Assembly (NCBI GenBank): GCA_945870465.1
Contig: CAMBSS010000047.1
Coordinates: 1-25,477 of the forward strand
Source of the DNA: Bordetella parapertussis
GTDB taxonomy: Bacteria; Pseudomonadota; Gammaproteobacteria; Burkholderiales; SG8-41
Direction: 5' to 3'
DNA length: 25,477 nucleotides
The notes under the pieces were generated by a model, which was not told the origin of the DNA, did not search any database, and saw nothing but the letters and a program-made list of their open reading frames with translations. This document shows positions 15,540 to 25,477 of this stretch, one piece after another (position 1 is the stretch's first letter; the number at the start of each line of letters is the position of its first letter). Both the position numbers and the translations under genes were made by a program.

Positions 15540-15568
15540 TGGTCAAGCGCCAAAACACGTGTGATAAT
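15540..15568 (+). promoter_or_regulatory. Likely sigma70 promoter for the D-aminoacylase-like operon
   Basis: TGGTCA (15540-15545, four of six to consensus) and GATAAT (15563-15568, five of six) are spaced by 17 bases, with TG two bases before the -10. Transcription would start near 15575, about 80 bases before ATG 15655. Confidence 0.45.
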
Positions 15569-15654
15569 TTAAGCGATTTCAATTCACCCCGGAACGCCAC
15601 GCTTTCAGCCTGGCCCCCGATCAAGAACACCTCTTCAGCCAATACGGGAACGCA

Positions 15655-17337
15655 ATGAACTACGATCTGCTCATCAGGAACGGTAGCGTGGTCGACGGCA
15701 CCGGCGCCGCCGGCCGCCGCGTTGACATCGCGGTCAAAGACGGCCGCATCGCGGACATCGGCAAACCCGTGGGCGAAGCCACGCAGGTGATCGATGCCGC
15801 CGGCCAGGTCGTATGCCCTGGCTTCATCGATCCGCACACCCACTACGACCCGCAGATCTGCTGGGACCAGCTGCTGTCGAGCTCCACCGCCCACGGCATC
15901 ACCACGGTGGTGCTCGGCAACTGCGGCGTCGGCGTCGCGCCGTGCCGCCCCGCGGACCACGACCTGCTGCGGCAGGACCTGGTGACAGTCGAAGGCATGT
16001 CGCCCGAGGTACTGAGAGCCGGCATCACGTGGGACTGGGAGACTTTTCCCGAGTACATGGACGCCGCGGAAAAGCGCGGCAGCGGCCCCAACCTCGCTTT
16101 CCTCGTGCCGCTCGCGCCGGCACGTACCTATGTGCTGGGGCTCGAAGGCCCCGACCGCGCCGCCACCACCGACGAAACCAGAAAAATCAGCAGGATCCTC
16201 GAAGACTCGCTCGCGGCCGGCGCCTGGGGCTGGTCGACCACCGCGATCCGCTCGCACGTCGGCTTCGGCGGCAAGCCGCTGTCGGCGCGCGCGGCCAGCC
16301 GTGATGAGCTCGCCGCGTACTCTGGCGTGCTGAAGCGCGCCAAGCGCGGCGTCATCGAGTTGGCGCTGACCAAGCGCTTCGCCAACCTCGACGAGGACGA
16401 GATGGAGCTGCTCGGCTTCCTGCTCGACCACAGCGAGCGCCCCGTGACGTGGCTGTCGCTGCACAACCTGATTGAAAAGCCGGACGCCGTTCCGCAGATC
16501 CTCGCCAAGGCCGACCCGCTGATCCGCCGCGGCGGCCTGCCGCAGATTCTGACGCGGCCGCTCATTTCCGAACTCACGCTGAAATCGCCTTTCCAGTTCG
16601 GTGAGATCACCGCCGCCAAGGGCATCTTCAACCAGCCGGTCGCGCGGCAGATGGAGCTCTATGGCGACCGCGCTTTCCGCGACGCTTTCCGCGAAGAACT
16701 GAAGCTGGGGCGCAAGTTCACCGACCAGGCGCAGAACGTCGGCGTCTTTAAAACGGCCGAGCCCGCGCACCAGAAGTACGAAGGCCGCACCATAGGCGAG
16801 ATCGCCGCCGAGCAGAACGCCGACCCGCTCGACTGCCTGTTTGACTTCGCGCTATCGGAAAAGCTCGAGACCAAGTTCATCCTGCCGCGCGCCAACACCA
16901 ACCGCGAGCGCATTCCCGATTTGCTGCGCGAGTCCGCGCGCACGCTGATCGGCCTCTCGGACGGCGGCGCGCACGTCGACATGTTCTGCGAAGCGGGCTA
17001 TACCACCTACATGCTGGGGCACTGGGTGCGCGAGAAAAAAGCGCTCACGCTGGAGCACGCGATCAAGCGCATGACCTCGGAACCGGCCGACTTCCTCGGC
17101 ATCGGCGATCGCGGACGGCTGCAGAAGGGGCTGGCGGCGGACATCGTGGTCTTCGACCCCGGCACCGTGAATTCGCCGACGCGCGGCACCATGGTCTACG
17201 ACCTGCCCGCGGGCGGCGGCCGCCTGGTAGCGAACGCGACCGGCATCTCCAAGGTCATCGTCAACGGCAAGCCGCTGTTCGACAATGGCGCGCACACCGG
17301 GAATTATCCTGGCCGCGTGCTGCGTTCGAACGGTTAG
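15655..17337 (+). CDS. D-aminoacylase-like amidohydrolase (COG3653 type), substrate uncertain
   Basis: A 560-residue cytoplasmic amidohydrolase resembling N-acyl-D-amino-acid deacylases, which remove an acyl group from D-amino acids. It has DGTGA and DIAVKDGRIADIG in the N-terminal beta-domain, the metal pair His61/His63 in DPHTHYD, the bridging-type Cys90 in GNCGVG and the catalytic-type Asp436 in LSDGGAH. The C-terminus SEPADFLGIGDRGRLQKGLAAD is standard. However, the later His motifs of characterised D-aminoacylases (THxR and SHHK, around positions 220-250) are not seen: the region reads ELALTKRF and VTWLSLHNL. It therefore belongs to a divergent subfamily whose reaction is not certain. 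A paralogue lies at 19873-21549. A Bug gene begins 23 bases downstream. Confidence 0.85.
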   Translation: MNYDLLIRNGSVVDGTGAAGRRVDIAVKDGRIADIGKPVGEATQVIDAAGQVVCPGFIDPHTHYDPQICWDQLLSSSTAHGITTVVLGNCGVGVAPCRPADHDLLRQDLVTVEGMSPEVLRAGITWDWETFPEYMDAAEKRGSGPNLAFLVPLAPARTYVLGLEGPDRAATTDETRKISRILEDSLAAGAWGWSTTAIRSHVGFGGKPLSARAASRDELAAYSGVLKRAKRGVIELALTKRFANLDEDEMELLGFLLDHSERPVTWLSLHNLIEKPDAVPQILAKADPLIRRGGLPQILTRPLISELTLKSPFQFGEITAAKGIFNQPVARQMELYGDRAFRDAFREELKLGRKFTDQAQNVGVFKTAEPAHQKYEGRTIGEIAAEQNADPLDCLFDFALSEKLETKFILPRANTNRERIPDLLRESARTLIGLSDGGAHVDMFCEAGYTTYMLGHWVREKKALTLEHAIKRMTSEPADFLGIGDRGRLQKGLAADIVVFDPGTVNSPTRGTMVYDLPAGGGRLVANATGISKVIVNGKPLFDNGAHTGNYPGRVLRSNG

Positions 17338-17360
17338 CAGCCTTGGCCGTCCTCGTCTTC

Positions 17361-18338
17361 ATGCAGCGTACCCTGTGGGCAGCAAGCGCGGCCCTTGCGC
17401 TCTGCGCGCCGGCGCACGCCGCCGACTGGCGTCCTGACCGCAACGTCGAGCTCATCATCGCGGCGACGCCGGGCGGCGGCTACGACAACCTCGCGCGCCC
17501 GCTGCAGAGGATACTGCTCGAACGCAAGCTGGTCGACCAGGGTGTGCTCGCCATCTACAAACCCGGCGCCGGCGGCGCGATCGGCTGGAACTACCTGAAC
17601 CAGCGCCCCAACGACGGCCACGCGCTCTCCATCATTTCGGGCACCATCCTCGGCGCCAACATCATGGGCCAGATGGACCTCAAGTACACCGACTTCACCG
17701 CGCTGCCGATGATGTTCAACGAGTACGTCGGCTTTCACGTCAAAGCTGATTCGCCTATCAAGGACGCCCGCGAACTCATCGAGCGCCTGAGAAAAGACCC
17801 GCTGTCGCTCAGCATTACGCCGGGCACCAGCGTCGGCACCCTGCCGCACGTCGCGTTCGCGCTCGTGCTCAAGAAGGCCGGCTTCCAGCACGACCAGAGA
17901 AAGCTCACGGTGGTGGCTTTCAAGTCGACCGGCGACGCCGCGATTGCGGTCGTCGGCGGCCACGTCGACGTACTGGCGACGCGGCCCTCCAACGTCGCCG
18001 AACTGGTCAAGGCGGGACGTCTGCGCACGCTGGCGGTTACTGCGCCGCAGCGCATGGCCGGCATACCCGACGTGCCGACCTGGCGCGAGCTGGGGGTGGA
18101 CGCGGTCTACGGCAACTGGTTCGGCATGATAGGGCCGCGCGCAATGCCGGCGGCGCAGGTCGAATACTGGGACAGCGTGTTCCTGCGGCTGACGCGCACC
18201 GACGACTGGAAGCGCGAGCTCGAGCGCAACCTGTGGAGCGACTCCTACATGAATAGCGCGCAGGCGCGGCGCTTTCTCGACCAGCAGAACGAGGAATTGC
18301 GCGGGCTGATGACCGACATCGGGCTCGCCAAGCAATGA
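17361..18338 (+). CDS. Bug family periplasmic receptor, divergent subgroup
   Basis: A 325-residue receptor of the tripartite tricarboxylate transporter family, but more distant than the others in the window. After a signal peptide (about residues 1-20, ending CAPAHA) the mature protein begins ADWRPDRNVELII rather than YPxKPVR, and the first ligand loop is ATPGGGYD, one residue shorter. The second loop is NDGHALSI in place of PDGYTLxx. Later motifs (IPDVPTWRELG) are kept. Start: ATG 17361 gives a proper signal peptide; a TTG at 17343 would add six unneeded residues. It follows the D-aminoacylase-like gene closely, and its stop overlaps the next receptor gene by four bases, so all three are likely one operon. 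Confidence 0.88.
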   Translation: MQRTLWAASAALALCAPAHAADWRPDRNVELIIAATPGGGYDNLARPLQRILLERKLVDQGVLAIYKPGAGGAIGWNYLNQRPNDGHALSIISGTILGANIMGQMDLKYTDFTALPMMFNEYVGFHVKADSPIKDARELIERLRKDPLSLSITPGTSVGTLPHVAFALVLKKAGFQHDQRKLTVVAFKSTGDAAIAVVGGHVDVLATRPSNVAELVKAGRLRTLAVTAPQRMAGIPDVPTWRELGVDAVYGNWFGMIGPRAMPAAQVEYWDSVFLRLTRTDDWKRELERNLWSDSYMNSAQARRFLDQQNEELRGLMTDIGLAKQ

Positions 18339-19306
18339 AACACGGCACGTGGACTAAAGCGGCATGGGCCTGCGGCCTGCTGGTATTGGCCGGCACTGCA
18401 TTCGCGCAGCCCTACCCTTCGAAACCCGTGCGCCTCATCGTACCGTTTCCCGCGGGCGGGCCGGCCGATGCGGTGTCGCGCATCATGGGGCCGCGCCTGG
18501 CCGACAACCTGGGACAGCAGGTCGTCATCGACAACCGCGTCGGCGGCAACGGCAACACGGGTGCGGAAATCACCGCCAAGGCGCCGGCCGACGGTTATAC
18601 CCTGATGATGGTCGTATCGAGCTTCGTGACCAATCCCGCGCTGTATCCCAACCTGCCCTTCGATCCGCTGAAAGATTTCACGCCGGTGTCGCTGCTGACT
18701 TCGGCGCCGCTAGTACTGGTCGTGCACCCGTCATTGCCGGTGAAGTCGGTGCGCGAATTGATCGCGCTCGCCAAAGCACGGCCCGGTGAACTCAATTACG
18801 CTGCCGCCGGCAACGGCGCGGGCGGCCACCTCGCCATGGAGCTGTTCAAAGGCATGGCCGGCATCAACATGGTGACCATCATCTACAAAGGCGGCGCGCA
18901 GGCGGTCACCGACGTGATCGGCGGCCAGGTGCAGCTTACCGTCAACAACCCGATAGTCGTGCTGCCGCATGTGAAGTCCGGACGGCTGCGCGCGCTCGCC
19001 GTCACCAGTGCGCAACGCCTGGCTGCCGCGCCGGAGCTGCCGACTATCGCTGAATCCGGCGTCCCAGGATTCGATGCCAGTCTGTGGTACGGCGTAGTCA
19101 CGCCGCTGGGCCTGCCGCCCCCGTTGGTCGGACGCCTTAACGCCGAACTTCTGAAATCGCTGCAGCACCCCGACACACGCGAGCGCCTGGCACTCGACGG
19201 CGTACGCATCATCGGCAGCACGCCGGAGCAGTTCGGCGAACATCTGCGTCACGAATCGGCCAAGTGGACCAAGGTCGTGCGCGACGCGCGCATCAAGCTC
19301 GAATAG
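18335..19306 (+). CDS. Bug family periplasmic substrate-binding receptor (TctC-like)
   Basis: A 323-residue receptor. The signal peptide is about residues 1-24 (…LVLAGTAFA), then [12 protein letters not shown]. It has the textbook first loop PFPAGGPAD and second loop PADGYTLMM, then IIYKGGAQ and [11 protein letters not shown]. Its ATG overlaps the stop of the preceding receptor (ATGA), implying translational coupling, so two receptors of clearly different subgroups are made together. The next gene, the pterin dehydratase, starts 20 bases downstream. Confidence 0.92.
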   Translation: MKHGTWTKAAWACGLLVLAGTAFAQPYPSKPVRLIVPFPAGGPADAVSRIMGPRLADNLGQQVVIDNRVGGNGNTGAEITAKAPADGYTLMMVVSSFVTNPALYPNLPFDPLKDFTPVSLLTSAPLVLVVHPSLPVKSVRELIALAKARPGELNYAAAGNGAGGHLAMELFKGMAGINMVTIIYKGGAQAVTDVIGGQVQLTVNNPIVVLPHVKSGRLRALAVTSAQRLAAAPELPTIAESGVPGFDASLWYGVVTPLGLPPPLVGRLNAELLKSLQHPDTRERLALDGVRIIGSTPEQFGEHLRHESAKWTKVVRDARIKLE

Positions 19307-19326
19307 AAATACCAATGGAGACTGCA

Positions 19327-19683
19327 ATGACGGCAGCCGTATGTGACCTGACCGACAAATCCTGCAAACCGTGCGAAGGCGGCGTGCCGCCGCTCACGGA
19401 GACGCAGGTGCACGACATGCTGAAACAGCTCGACGGCTGGGCGGTGACGGGCAGCGTGATCAGCAAGACGTATGCGTTCAAGAACTATTACCAGACCATG
19501 GCTTTCGTCAACGCGACCGCGTGGGTCTCAAATCGCGAAGATCATCATCCGGACCTCGCGGTCGGCTACAACCAGTGCCGCGTCGACTACACGACGCATG
19601 CGATCAAGGGACTGTCAGAGAATGATTTCATCTGCGCTGCCAAGATCGACCGCCTGTTCATCGACGATGCCAAACCCAAATAA
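19327..19683 (+). CDS. phhB: Pterin-4a-carbinolamine dehydratase
   Basis: A 118-residue protein that dehydrates 4a-hydroxytetrahydropterin, the product of aromatic amino-acid hydroxylases, to the quinonoid dihydropterin. The sequence shows [11 protein letters not shown] (13-23), [17 protein letters not shown] (51-67), the active-site pair His73-His74 in REDHHPDL, Tyr81, and His91 in [19 protein letters not shown]. The length is normal for the proteobacterial form. Start: ATG 19327, placed six bases after GGAG (19317-19320); an ATG at 19315 would add four residues and lacks such a site. It usually sits next to phenylalanine hydroxylase (phhA); here it is the last gene of a receptor operon, which is odd. 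The symbol is given by family, not by context. Confidence 0.93.
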   Translation: MTAAVCDLTDKSCKPCEGGVPPLTETQVHDMLKQLDGWAVTGSVISKTYAFKNYYQTMAFVNATAWVSNREDHHPDLAVGYNQCRVDYTTHAIKGLSENDFICAAKIDRLFIDDAKPK

Positions 19684-19686
19684 CCA

Positions 19687-19840
19687 GAACACATCTCAAA
19701 AATACAACACTCACAAGCATCCGCCGATTGACGCCGATTGACGCCGATAAAATTTCAGACTTTGCCCAGAACCATGGTCAAGTTGCTTGAGCTTATCTGC
19801 GTTCATCGGCGTTCATCGGCGGTTCCAAAATGTTTTGGAT
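19687..19840. repeat. Dispersed inverted repeat, family A, copy 3 (opposite orientation)
   Basis: Reverse complement of the 2085 and 12655 copies over the full length. The arm at 19717-19750 is built from three CCGATTGACG-like units, and the arm at 19793-19826 from GTTCATCGGC units. The border CCAAAATGTTTTGGAT matches the left ends of the other copies. On the outer side GAACACATCTCAAAAATACAACACTCACAAGCA-type sequence matches copy 2 beyond the stem. It starts four bases after the pterin dehydratase stop and fills the gap to the next gene. Confidence 0.85.
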
Positions 19841-19872
19841 ACAACTTCTAGAACGACTGGAGCAGACCAGCA

Positions 19873-21549
19873 ATGACTCATGACCTCCTGATCAAGAATG
19901 GCACCATCGTGGACGGCACCGGTGCCGCACAATTCCGCGGCGACATCGCCGTCAGCGGCGGGCGCATCACGGGCGTCGGCAAAGTCGATGGCAGCGCGGC
20001 CGAAACCATAGATGCCGATGGGCTCATCGTCGCACCGGGGTTCGTCGATCCGCACACGCATTACGATGCGCAGATCTCGTGGGATTCGATGCTCAACGCG
20101 TCATCGGAGCACGGCGTGACCACGGTGGTCATGGGCAATTGCGGCGTCGGCGTCGCACCCTGCCGTCCCACCGACCACAATCTGCTGATCGAGGACTTGA
20201 TCAACGTCGAAGGCATGTCGCAGTCGGTGCTGGCTGCGGGCATCCAGTGGAACTGGGAATCGTTCGCCGATTACCTGGAGATGGCCAAAGCGCAGCAGTG
20301 CGCGGTCAACCGCGCGTTCATGGTGCCGCTGTCGCCTTTGCGCACCTACGTCATGGGTGCGGACGCCGGCACCCGAGGCGCGACCGCCGACGAAACCAAA
20401 CGCATGACCGCCCATATCGAAGATGCGATGGCGGCGGGCGCCTCGGGATTCAGTTCGTCGAACAACCGCTCGCAGATCGGCTACCAGGGCAAACCGTTCG
20501 CGGCACGACTGACGAGTCGCGACGAATACGCGGCTTATTGCGGCGTATTGAAACGCGCCAAGCGCGGCGTGATCCAGATCGCGGTGACCAACCGCTTCGC
20601 CACGCTGGCGGACGATGAATACGAATTGCTGGATTTCCTGCTGACGCAGAGCGAGCGGCCGGTAACCTGGATCTCGCTGCTGAACGATCCCAACAAACCC
20701 AACGGCTGCCGCGAAGTGCTCGACAAGATCGATCCGTTGATCAAGCGCGGGTGCGCGCCGCAGATGCTCATACGCTCGATGCTGCGCGAGTTCACGCTGA
20801 AGATCCCCTATGCGTTCAACGAGTTCAAGTGCGCCGCACCTGTGTTCAACCGCCCGGTCGAGGAACAGAAAAAAATCTACGCCGACCCTGCATTCCGCGC
20901 AGCGTTCAAAGCCGAACTCGCCGAAGGCCGGCGCTTCACCGGCCAGCCGCCCAAAGTCATCATCTGCAAAATGGGCAACCAGGCGCTGCGGCATTACGAG
21001 ACGCGCAAGGTCGGTGAAATCGCCGCCGAGCGCAACGCCGACCCCGTCGATACGCTGTTCGACATCGCCATCGAAGACGATCTGAATATGCTCGTCGCCT
21101 ACGAGCGCGGCAACAGCGACCGCGCGCAGATCGCCGACATGCTGCGCGACCCGCGCTCGATGATAGGTCTGTCGGATGGCGGCGCGCACGTCGACATGCT
21201 GTACGAGGCCGGCTACCCGACCTATTTGCTCTCGCACTGGGTGCGGGAAAAGCAGGTGCTGACCATGGAACAGGCGGTGCGGCGCATCACCTCGGAACCG
21301 GCGGACTTCTTCGGCCTGCACGACCGCGGCCGCATCAGCGCAGGCAAGGCCGCCGACTTCGTGCTGTTCGACCAGGCGGCTATCGGCTCGCCCGAGCGCG
21401 GCTCGTTCATCTACGACCTGCCGACCGGCGCCGGACGCCTGCATGCGAAAGCGCAGGGCATTTCCCGCATCGTCGTCAACGGCCGCAGTCTTTATCGCGA
21501 CGGCAAGCCCACAGGGGATTTGCCGGGCAGCGTCGTCAGCTCCGCTTAG
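19873..21549 (+). CDS. D-aminoacylase-like amidohydrolase, second paralogue
   Basis: A 558-residue amidohydrolase, clearly a paralogue of 15655-17337 along its whole length. It carries His61/His63 in DPHTHYD, Cys90 in GNCGVG, Asp435 in LSDGGAH and the C-terminal SEPADFFGLHDRGRIS. As in its relative, the THxR and SHHK histidines of true D-aminoacylases are missing; the region reads IAVTNRF and VTWISLLNDPNKP, without any His. So both are better called COG3653-type amidohydrolases than proven D-amino-acid deacylases. Start ATG 19873 has GGAG ten bases upstream. A Bug receptor gene follows after three bases. The divergence from the paralogue and the different attached receptor suggest distinct substrates rather than dosage. 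Confidence 0.85.
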   Translation: MTHDLLIKNGTIVDGTGAAQFRGDIAVSGGRITGVGKVDGSAAETIDADGLIVAPGFVDPHTHYDAQISWDSMLNASSEHGVTTVVMGNCGVGVAPCRPTDHNLLIEDLINVEGMSQSVLAAGIQWNWESFADYLEMAKAQQCAVNRAFMVPLSPLRTYVMGADAGTRGATADETKRMTAHIEDAMAAGASGFSSSNNRSQIGYQGKPFAARLTSRDEYAAYCGVLKRAKRGVIQIAVTNRFATLADDEYELLDFLLTQSERPVTWISLLNDPNKPNGCREVLDKIDPLIKRGCAPQMLIRSMLREFTLKIPYAFNEFKCAAPVFNRPVEEQKKIYADPAFRAAFKAELAEGRRFTGQPPKVIICKMGNQALRHYETRKVGEIAAERNADPVDTLFDIAIEDDLNMLVAYERGNSDRAQIADMLRDPRSMIGLSDGGAHVDMLYEAGYPTYLLSHWVREKQVLTMEQAVRRITSEPADFFGLHDRGRISAGKAADFVLFDQAAIGSPERGSFIYDLPTGAGRLHAKAQGISRIVVNGRSLYRDGKPTGDLPGSVVSSA

Positions 21550-21552
21550 GCC

Positions 21553-23969
<2,417 letters not shown>

Positions 23970-23986
23970 CGAAGGCGATTCTCCGC

Positions 23987-24961
23987 TTAAGGCTCGGCCG
24001 TAATTCCCGCTTCGCGCACGACCCTCGCGAATTTCGCGTACTCGTCGCGTATCATCGCCGCAAACTGCTCGGGCGTATTGCCGCTCGGCTCATACCCCAT
24101 TTCATCCAGCACCGGCTGCAAATCGGCGGCGTGCATGCCCGCGGCAATGGCACGATGCAGACGGCTGACGATGTCGCGCGGCGTGCCGGCGGGCGCCATG
24201 ACGCCCGACCACGACGCGATTTCGAAACCCTGCAGCCCCGATTCCGACACCGTCGGCAGGTCGGACATGATGCGCAGGCGCTTCAGTCCGGTCGTTGCAA
24301 GCATCCTTAACTTGCCGGCTTTCGCCAGCGGGCGGATCAGTCCCTGGTCGGCGATCATCATATCGACCTGGCCGCCTGCGACGTCAACCAACGCCGGCGC
24401 GGTGCCACGATACGGCACGTATACGATATCCACCCCGGCCATCGACTTGAACATCTCCGTGGCAAGCCGCGAAGTCGATGCGCCGGACGCGTAGCTCAAA
24501 AATCCTTTGTGCTTTTTCGCGATCGCAATCAGCTCCTGCACGGTCTTTGCCGGCACCGCGACGTTGACGCACACCACGTAAGGCACAAATGCGGTGTTCG
24601 AGACCGGCGCGAAATCGCGCAGCGGATCGTACGGGAGGCTTTTGGTGAGATGGGGCAGGATGGTCAGATTACCGCTGCCCATGCTGAGCAGATAGCCGTC
24701 GGGCGGCGCCTTGGCTACGAGATTGAGTCCGATCGAGCCTTCCGCTCCGGGCCGGTTCTCGACCACGACGGACTGGCCAATTGCTTCGGCGATTTTTCGC
24801 GCAGCCATGCGGCCGAGGATGTCGTTGAACCCGCCCGATGCATACGGCACGACAAGGCGTATTACCTTCGCCGGATAAGGGGCCGGCTGCGAGCTTGCAT
24901 TGCCCGCGACCCCGCAGCCAAGCGCGGCCGCGGCCAGCAGAACATTTTTAAGAATTCGCAT
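23987..24961 (-). CDS. Bug family periplasmic substrate-binding receptor (TctC-like)
   Basis: A 324-residue receptor. The signal peptide spans about residues 1-22 (MRILKNVLLAAAALGCGVAG…), and the mature part begins near QPAPYPAKVIRLVV. ALGC resembles a lipoprotein box but has Ala instead of Leu at the key position, so a normal cleavage further on is preferred. The first ligand loop is PYASGGFND, distinct from all other receptors here; the second is PDGYLLSM, with VPYRGTAPALVD and MSDLPTVSESG later. Start: ATG 24959-24961; a GTG at 24997 would run through the end of the upstream gene. It follows the YtcJ-like amidohydrolase by 22 bases on the same strand, repeating the enzyme-receptor pairing. 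Confidence 0.9.
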   Translation of the reverse strand: MRILKNVLLAAAALGCGVAGNASSQPAPYPAKVIRLVVPYASGGFNDILGRMAARKIAEAIGQSVVVENRPGAEGSIGLNLVAKAPPDGYLLSMGSGNLTILPHLTKSLPYDPLRDFAPVSNTAFVPYVVCVNVAVPAKTVQELIAIAKKHKGFLSYASGASTSRLATEMFKSMAGVDIVYVPYRGTAPALVDVAGGQVDMMIADQGLIRPLAKAGKLRMLATTGLKRLRIMSDLPTVSESGLQGFEIASWSGVMAPAGTPRDIVSRLHRAIAAGMHAADLQPVLDEMGYEPSGNTPEQFAAMIRDEYAKFARVVREAGITAEP

Positions 24962-24983
24962 TTTACGCCGGCTCTGCTTTGCT

Positions 24984-25477
24984 CTAACCCGCTTCACCGT
25001 TGCCCCACACGATCTTGCCGCCCACTACCGTCAGCTCGGACGAAATGTCCTTCAGCCCGTCTTCTTCCACCGTCAGCGGATCGGCGCTCAGCACCGCGAG
25101 ATCGGCAAACTTGCCGGTCTCGATCGAGCCTTTTTTGTCTTCCTCGAAAGTCAGCCAGGCGCTATCGACGGTCGCAGCACGCAACGCCTGTTCCCGCGAT
25201 AGTTTTTGTTCCGGCGCGATCACCTCACCGGTGTAAAGGCTTTTGCGCGCGACGGCTTGCCAGATCGGGTAGAACATCGACACCGGCACGTTGTCAGTGC
25301 CGAGCGAGAGTTTCACGCCTGCGTCGACCAGCGAGCGCAGCGGCGAGATTTCATTTTCACGCTCCGCACCGAGGCGCTGCTTCAGCAGGTGCCCCTCTTT
25401 GTAAATATAGCGGTTGGTATGCGTGGAGACCGCAAGGCCAAGATCCGCCGCGCGGTTGATCTCGTCCTGCGTCAGCA
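24984..25477 (-). CDS. YtcJ-like amidohydrolase (Amidohydro_3), 5' part outside window
   Basis: The minus strand is open from the window edge to a TAG at 24984-24986, giving the last ~164 residues. They contain LTQDEINRAADLGLAVSTHTNRYIY, LRSLVDAGVKLSLGTDNVPV with the metal-binding-type Asp, SREQALRAATVDSAWLTFEEDKKGSI and GKFADLAVLSADPL, the usual end of amidohydrolases with a C-terminal beta-domain strand. The HxH motif lies outside the window. Cytoplasmic or exported status is unknown because the N-terminus is missing. It is followed 22 bases later by a Bug receptor gene. Substrate unknown; the family includes deacetylases and imidase-like enzymes. Confidence 0.85.
   Translation of the reverse strand, partial: LTQDEINRAADLGLAVSTHTNRYIYKEGHLLKQRLGAERENEISPLRSLVDAGVKLSLGTDNVPVSMFYPIWQAVARKSLYTGEVIAPEQKLSREQALRAATVDSAWLTFEEDKKGSIETGKFADLAVLSADPLTVEEDGLKDISSELTVVGGKIVWGNGEAG

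Noticed and set aside
19264..19326. Upstream in-frame start for the pterin dehydratase
   Set aside because: It would overlap the receptor gene and add residues unlike the family, while GGAG sits correctly before ATG 19327.
19687..19840. Repeated units read as a CRISPR-like array
   Set aside because: Units are adjacent without spacers, arms are inverted, and no cas gene is present; it is a stem-loop repeat element.
15655..21549. Recent tandem duplication of the D-aminoacylase plus Bug unit
   Set aside because: The two enzymes differ at many positions by eye, and the attached receptors belong to different subgroups, so the duplication is old or the copies came separately.
24880..24961. Lipoprotein signal (ALGC) in the Bug protein at 23987-24961
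   Set aside because: The residue at the critical -3 place is Ala, not Leu, and Bug proteins are normally soluble periplasmic proteins cut by signal peptidase I.

Overview
The window is GC-rich DNA with dense, mostly tandem genes. It looks like a betaproteobacterium of the Burkholderiales type. The main reason is eight complete genes for Bug-type periplasmic receptors (tripartite tricarboxylate transporter, TctC-like), an expansion typical of Bordetella/Cupriavidus relatives. A proteobacterial-type PurB and pterin dehydratase agree with this. No plasmid, phage or IS transposase gene, no RNA gene, no CRISPR array, no transcriptional regulator and no TctA/TctB membrane subunit is visible.

Layout. 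1-587 (-): 5' part of an exported dienelactone-hydrolase-like protein. 588-1040: AT-rich intergenic stretch plus a hairpin repeat. 1041-7249 (-): a run reading gamma-glutamyltransferase-like enzyme, two Bug receptors, an isopropylmalate/isocitrate-dehydrogenase-like protein and a D-2-hydroxyacid dehydrogenase; three of its four internal junctions hold different palindromic repeats. 7557-12649 (+): TcuA-like flavoprotein, MmgE/PrpD protein, two Bug receptors. 12954-14207 (+): M20 carbamoylase/amidohydrolase. 14222-15448 (-): cytosine-deaminase-like amidohydrolase. 15655-19683 (+): D-aminoacylase-like enzyme, two Bug receptors and a pterin-4a-carbinolamine dehydratase. 19873-22530 (+): second D-aminoacylase-like enzyme plus Bug. 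22599-23969 (+): purB. 23987-25477 (-): YtcJ-like amidohydrolase (partial) followed by a Bug receptor.

The recurring unit is one cytoplasmic enzyme (amide/peptide hydrolase or carboxylate dehydrogenase) directly followed by one or two exported receptors. This suggests that each receptor captures the substrate or product family of its neighbour, with membrane subunits shared from elsewhere in the genome. Together the genes look like a scavenging region for N-acyl, N-carbamoyl or gamma-glutamyl compounds and for di- and tricarboxylates; the actual substrates cannot be read from the sequence.

The points most worth a second look are: (i) the enzyme-receptor modules and the different first ligand loops of the eight receptors; (ii) several family members lacking canonical catalytic or metal residues (dehydrogenase 2225-3280, amidohydrolase 14222-15448, the two D-aminoacylase-like proteins); (iii) at least five families of dispersed inverted repeats placed at gene junctions, one present in three copies with conserved ends.
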